A model generated the notes under the pieces. It saw only the letters and a list, made by a program, of their open reading frames with translations. It did no database searches and was not told the origin of the DNA. From Populus alba (lineage: Eukaryota > Streptophyta > Magnoliopsida > Malpighiales > Salicaceae): 64,000 bases of DNA. Where the stretch lies: NCBI RefSeq assembly GCF_005239225.2, contig NC_133293.1:19560333-19624332 (forward strand). Direction: 5' to 3'. This document shows positions 60,096 to 64,000 of the stretch, piece by piece. A program made the translations under genes and the position numbers. Position 1 is the stretch's first letter. Every line of letters starts with the position of its first letter.

Positions 60096-60560
60096 TAGGA
60101 GTGATGATTTTTGGTTTGATTTTTATATAAAAAATAGTAATTAAATTAAAAAAAAAATTAAAAATCAACATCAGTTCAAACGGCCGGTTTTGGTTTGGTT
60201 TTTTAGAATAAAAATTTATTCAAACCGGTTTGGATCGGTTTTTTTGGTTTGGCTTGGTTTTAACTCGTTTTTTTGGTTTGGCTCGGTGTTTTCGGTTTGG
60301 GTCGGTTTTTTTGGTTTGGCATGGTTCTAGCTCATTTTTTCAGTTTGGCTCGGTTTTTTCGTTTTGGCTTGGTTTTTTCAATTTGACCTGGTTTTTTCGG
60401 TCTAGGTTTGATTCGATTCAGGTTTTTTTTGTTTCAAGCTTATAAAACTGAACCGGTCAGTTTTTTTAAAATTTTAATCGGTTTAATCAGTTTTTTTACG
60501 GATTAGTTTTTTTAATTTTTTCAATTTAATCAATTTTTTAATATTTTTTTGTTCACCCTA
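60096..60560 (-). mobile_element. hAT-like non-autonomous element with internal GGTTTGG array, copy 2
   Basis: The left end is TAGGAGTGATGA and the right end, reversed, is TAGGGTGAACAA. The flanking 8 bases are GTGTCCGA (60088-60095) and GTGTCCAA (60561-60568), a 7-of-8 match fitting a hAT 8-bp target duplication. The interior is an array of CGGTTTTTTTGGTTTGGCT-type words (about 60180-60440), the reverse complement of the ACCGA-type array in copy 1. The region next to the right end (CAATTTAATCAATTTTTT) matches the start of copy 1 in reverse. Confidence 0.75.
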
Positions 60561-61924
60561 GTGTCCAATACCCAACTCTTCATATGGAATTAATTCCAAG
60601 GGCAAGCAACATAGCAAGACAACTACTATGTACTGACATGACAAATTGACAACTGCTATTTTGAATCATGCTAGGATCCGAGAGAAACTTACCGTATTTT
60701 AAAGGGATTCACTGGAATGTTTGTTTCCTTTTCTTTCTTTCTTTTCCCACCTTTGAATTCAAATTTCAAGAGTCAATAATTATTACTTTTTTTGAAATGT
60801 ATTAAACAGGTATAGAAAGTTGAAAATTTGTATGGTCATCAAGGGAGTAATTAATGATTTACTGTTAGTTACTTCTAGGTTTGTTTTTAAATAATAAAAT
60901 ATACGATCCACTGGAAGTAACTTATAATTTTTTTTTTTTCTGTAATTTTTTTTTCTACTTGTAATTACTTTTTTTTAAAAAAAAAAAAAACAGGTTCAGA
61001 GAATAACCTATTTCAAGTTGACACACAAGCTAGCTTGAAAAAAACATCTCTTAAATATTTTTATCATCAAGTAATTTTAAAATCAAAAGGAGACTTGTCA
61101 TAAAAAAACAATTTTACCCCTCAGTATAATTTTTCAAGTAAATTATGTCACTAGCTGTTAAGAGTAAGGTTAAATTAAATTTTCCTCTAATTTTAAGTTT
61201 GGACCATGTGGTTGCTAATATGATAACTATTAAAGGTTTATATGGGCGTTAACTTCAGGGTTCGTGAGATTAGTCGAGGTGCACGAAAACTGACCCGAAC
61301 ACCAACACTAACAAAAAAAAAAAAAAAAAGTGAAATTAAATTTCATGAGTGATTAAAAAAAAATCTACCGAGCATAATCAAGAAAAAAGAATGGTGTTTT
61401 TTAATTCATCCTTCGCACATTGATGTCAATTTCATTCCACTAAGATTCTAGATAACTTATAGGATTGTAGTTGCATTGATCCACTGAATTCAATTGTGAA
61501 ATGAAAAAATGATGATGCAAGAGGCAAAAATAGTCATGATACGAGCAAACACCTCAAGGATTCAACATTATCATTTGCCTTCTTGATGCTCATAGCACTA
61601 GAAGATCATCCTTTGACTTGTCTGGATCAAATTATAAATATCCAGAGCACACTTCTCCCAGCTCAGATCCCGTTCTTTGCCCCTTTTTAGTTTTTTTTAC
61701 ATCGCGGTGAGCTAAATTACTCGTTTTTTTGTTTTTGGGGCATATCTAATCCTTGCCAAAAGGAAACCAGTCCCTACCGAAAGACAAGGATGCCCCTGTC
61801 AATCGGGGCATGGATTCACAAAACTCTTGACCAAACTTGCCTTTTCAACCAAGTGAAGCTGGTAGTCTCTACAAAAAAACAGCAACCAAAATCAACTACT
61901 TTTGGATACACTGGTGACTTGTGT
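60561..61924. other. Gene-free interval
   Basis: AT-rich spacer with poly-T and poly-A runs near 60930-60992 and 61314-61329. No gene, repeat termini or conserved motif was recognised. Confidence 0.35.
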
Positions 61925-62080
61925 GGAAGTGAAGTAATTTTTATTTTTTTTATGTTTTTAAAAATATATTAATATTTTTTCATATTTTTTATAATCTTGA
62001 TGTTCTGATATCAGAATTAAAAAAATTAATTTTAATATATTTCAAAATAAAAAAAATACTTTTAAAAATCAACATATAAA
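61925..62080 (+). mobile_element. AT-rich MITE-like fragment
   Basis: It contains the family words ATTAATATTTTTTCATATTTTT, TTGATGTTCTGATATCA and TTAATATATTTCAAAATAAAA (in part). Both ends are eroded. Confidence 0.35.
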
Positions 62081-62426
62081 TAATAAAACTATGACCTTTC
62101 TATATTCATCTCCTCTCTTGTTTTTTCTTCTTGGATTCAGGGCTCTCCTTTGACAAAAAAACAGAAAACAAGAAAACTCCACTTCACCTGCTCTACTACA
62201 CCCGGTAAGTTTCCAGGTGGAAAATAATAGCGTGGTTTTTGAAACACCCTTTGCCAGTGGCATTCTGGCGGTGGAATCGAGGGTTTGAAAACGCTACTTT
62301 TGCAAACCGTGTTTTAGGGAAGGATTTTTCATTAAATTAATGAACTTGCCCGGCCGGAAAAAAAAAAACAGATATTTGATAAATAATTAGTTTGCTTAAC
62401 TATTTACATTATTTTTCCACACTAGG

Positions 62427-62579
62427 ATCCCGTTTGTTTCCGCAGCTGAGCATGTTTTTAAAAAGTTTTTTTTTTTAATTATTTTTTCTGTATTTTTTTA
62501 TTGGTTTAATAAAAAAAAATATTAGTTTAATCTATTTTAAATAAAAAAATACTTTTAAAAATAATTAATACCACAATAT
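62427..62579 (+). mobile_element. AT-rich MITE-like copy abutting an intact Tourist MITE
   Basis: It starts CCCGTTTGTTTCCGCAGCTG and has the common AT-rich core; its right part (AAAAATAATTAATACCACA) ends where the neighbouring element's TAA target begins at 62580. The younger element may have inserted into its right end. Confidence 0.4.
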
Positions 62580-62582
62580 TAA

Positions 62583-62794
62583 GAGTGTGTTTGACAGTGT
62601 GGTAGCAGTTGCTTTTCAAATAGCTTTTCGTGCAGAAATACATGTCAATGATGTTTTTTTATTTTTTTAAAATTATTTTTAACATCAGCACATCAAAACG
62701 ATCTAAAAAATACAAACCACACTCAATTTTAACAACAACAAAAAAATTCAAAATTTAGCAAAACACAGGTTGAAACACACAGCCAAACACTCTC
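62583..62794 (+). mobile_element. Tourist/Harbinger-type MITE with intact ends and TAA target duplication
   Basis: The element is 212 bases long. The left end GAGTGTGTTTGACAGTGTGG and the right end, reversed, GAGAGTGTTTGGCTGTGTGT form imperfect terminal inverted repeats. TAA lies on both sides (62580-62582 and 62795-62797), the 3-bp duplication expected of PIF/Harbinger insertions. There is no ORF. The terminus resembles that of the full-size Harbinger element at 5980 (GATGGTGTTTGACAATG), so that element, or a relative, could mobilise it; this is inference. Confidence 0.8.
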
Positions 62795-63210
62795 TAAACA
62801 GCATCAAAACATAAACAGTAAAAGCTGACCTTCATCGTATTATACAACATCAAAAGTGAGCTTTTGTTTTAGACATAATCTTTGACTGATTTATCAAATC
62901 AATAACTGTCTTAAAATTGATTTTCTTGTTAACTTTAATGGACGTGTATTCCCATGAATTTTACCGTGAATGTTGTAATTATTGAATATTTATAATACTT
63001 TTTAATAAAATAAAGAGAATAATAAAAAATAATTTTTTATACGAGATTGAATATGATTTTTTCTCCTCTCTTTGTATTAATAAATATTTAGTGATTATAG
63101 CTTAAATACCATGAGACTTTCCATGTATTTCAAGTTACAATTTTTGAGTAGAAACTTAAGAAGAAATCACTTTTTTTTTTTTAATTAGGGATACAATGCA
63201 AGTAATTTTA

Positions 63211-63412
63211 GCCTGTTTGGCTCTGAGGTTCAACCTGTGTTTTGCCAAATTTTAATTATTTTTTTTTTGCTAAAATTGAGAATGGTTTGTATTTTTTGGA
63301 TCGTTTTGATATGCTGATGTCAAAAATGATTTTTAAAAAATAAAAAAAATCATTGGCATGCATTTTGATATAAAAAGTTATTTGAAAAATAACCGCTATC
63401 ACACTGCCAAAC
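63211..63412 (-). mobile_element. Tourist-type MITE copy in opposite orientation
   Basis: The left end is GCCTGTTTGGCTCTGAGG; the right end, reversed, starts GTTGTTTGGCAGTGTGATAG. The interior has TCGTTTTGATATGCTGATGTC and AAAAATGATTTTTAAAAAAT (in part), the reverse complement of words in the copy at 62583-62794. TTA lies left of the element; no clear partner was found on the right. Confidence 0.6.
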
Positions 63413-64000
63413 AACAATCAACGAGAAGTTGAATTTTAATACCTGGTGGTTAAGAAAATTGATATTTGTTTTTGTAAAACTGATTGTTTTGAGATGATGG
63501 CATGATCATTGATCAAACGGCAGAAAAGAAAGTGTCGTTTATTTAAATTGGGAGGGAGCATGGGGATTTTGTCGTTTTTAAAGTTTTGACTTTCTTTTAA
63601 AATAACGGACCCAGAGTGATAATGAGAGTGCCAGCTGGTGCCAAATGGCTCATGGCTCTAATTTGGGCACATAAAAAAAATAAAAAATAAAATAGCTGCA
63701 ACACAGAAAAGAAGGGCTTGTTAGTTCCACCAATAAAATTGCAAAGAGCTCCTCTTTTTTTTCTTTTTTATAAAAAAAGTCTAACGGTCATGGAACTGGG
63801 TAGCATCATCTCAAACTGAAAACTTCCCCTTTGCTTTGACATAATGGTTTCGAGACTGCAAGCTAAAAGCTTAAATCTGATGCTGCGACTAATTGCTCCC
63901 GTTTCACCTATTTTATCATTATTTTATTTTGCTGCAGTTGACAATTTTGAACAGGGGAATATGCAATGTGAGGGGGAGCTCAAAGAACAAGATAAGCAAT
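63413..64000. other. Right end of the window, no gene recognised
   Basis: No convincing ORF reaches the right edge. The last 250 bases are less AT-rich than the preceding spacer, which might be the start of a gene region outside the window. Confidence 0.3.

Noticed and set aside
1..64000. tRNA, rRNA or CRISPR features
   Set aside because: Reading both strands by eye I saw no cloverleaf with a conserved T-arm, no rRNA sequence and no regularly spaced direct repeats. A tRNAscan-SE or Rfam scan would settle the RNA question.

Overview
The window is plant nuclear DNA. It has multi-exon genes with GT-AG introns, CT-rich leaders, AT-rich intergenic DNA with poly-A/T tracts, and plant-only protein families. 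The repeat style and protein sequences resemble poplar or willow (Salicaceae), but that is inference. There is no prokaryotic, organellar or CRISPR content.

Layout. (1) 1-5980: a PIF/Harbinger transposon on the minus strand, with a transposase running off the left edge, a MYB/SANT-type accessory ORF, internal duplications, subterminal repeats and a right terminus next to TTA. (2) 6-10 kb: small AT-rich MITE-like copies, a diverged 0.4 kb tandem duplication, and the leader of a coiled-coil gene (CDS 10143-14412, +). (3) 15.6-26 kb, minus strand: an ATS3-type embryo-specific protein, an HMG-box protein fused to a domain usually seen in transposon-encoded proteins, and a nitrilase-like deaminated glutathione amidase with a decayed copy of its last exon downstream. 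(4) 28.3-31 kb, +: a clade-D-like PP2C phosphatase whose predicted leader holds an overlapping uORF. (5) 34.4-36.9 kb, -: phosphatidylglycerophosphate synthase, with no in-frame AUG ahead of its presumed transit peptide. (6) 37-43.4 kb: gene-free AT-rich DNA with an old tandem duplication of about 1 kb. (7) 43.5-52 kb, +: an 18-exon TBC/RabGAP protein. (8) 53.5-57.8 kb, -: a PBL-type receptor-like cytoplasmic kinase. (9) 58-64 kb: repeats only, including a second copy of a hAT-like element and several Harbinger-type MITEs.

The genes do not form one pathway. From memory, the order coiled-coil, PP2C, PGP synthase, TBC protein matches Arabidopsis AT3G55060, AT3G55050, AT3G55030, AT3G55020 and, in part, AT2G39300/39290/39280. 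The window therefore looks like an ancestral collinear block with ATS3, HMG-fusion and amidase genes interspersed. Exon boundaries were worked out by hand from splice signals and reading phase; every CDS listed closes in frame across its junctions.

Most notable: a two-copy hAT-like element whose body is an ACCGA-type array, both copies with 8-bp target duplications; the HMG/transposon-domain fusion gene; the missing AUG of PGP synthase; the overlapping uORF of the PP2C; the last-exon relic of the amidase; and a Harbinger element whose terminus resembles the MITEs elsewhere in the window. I did not find a convincing new multi-gene system.
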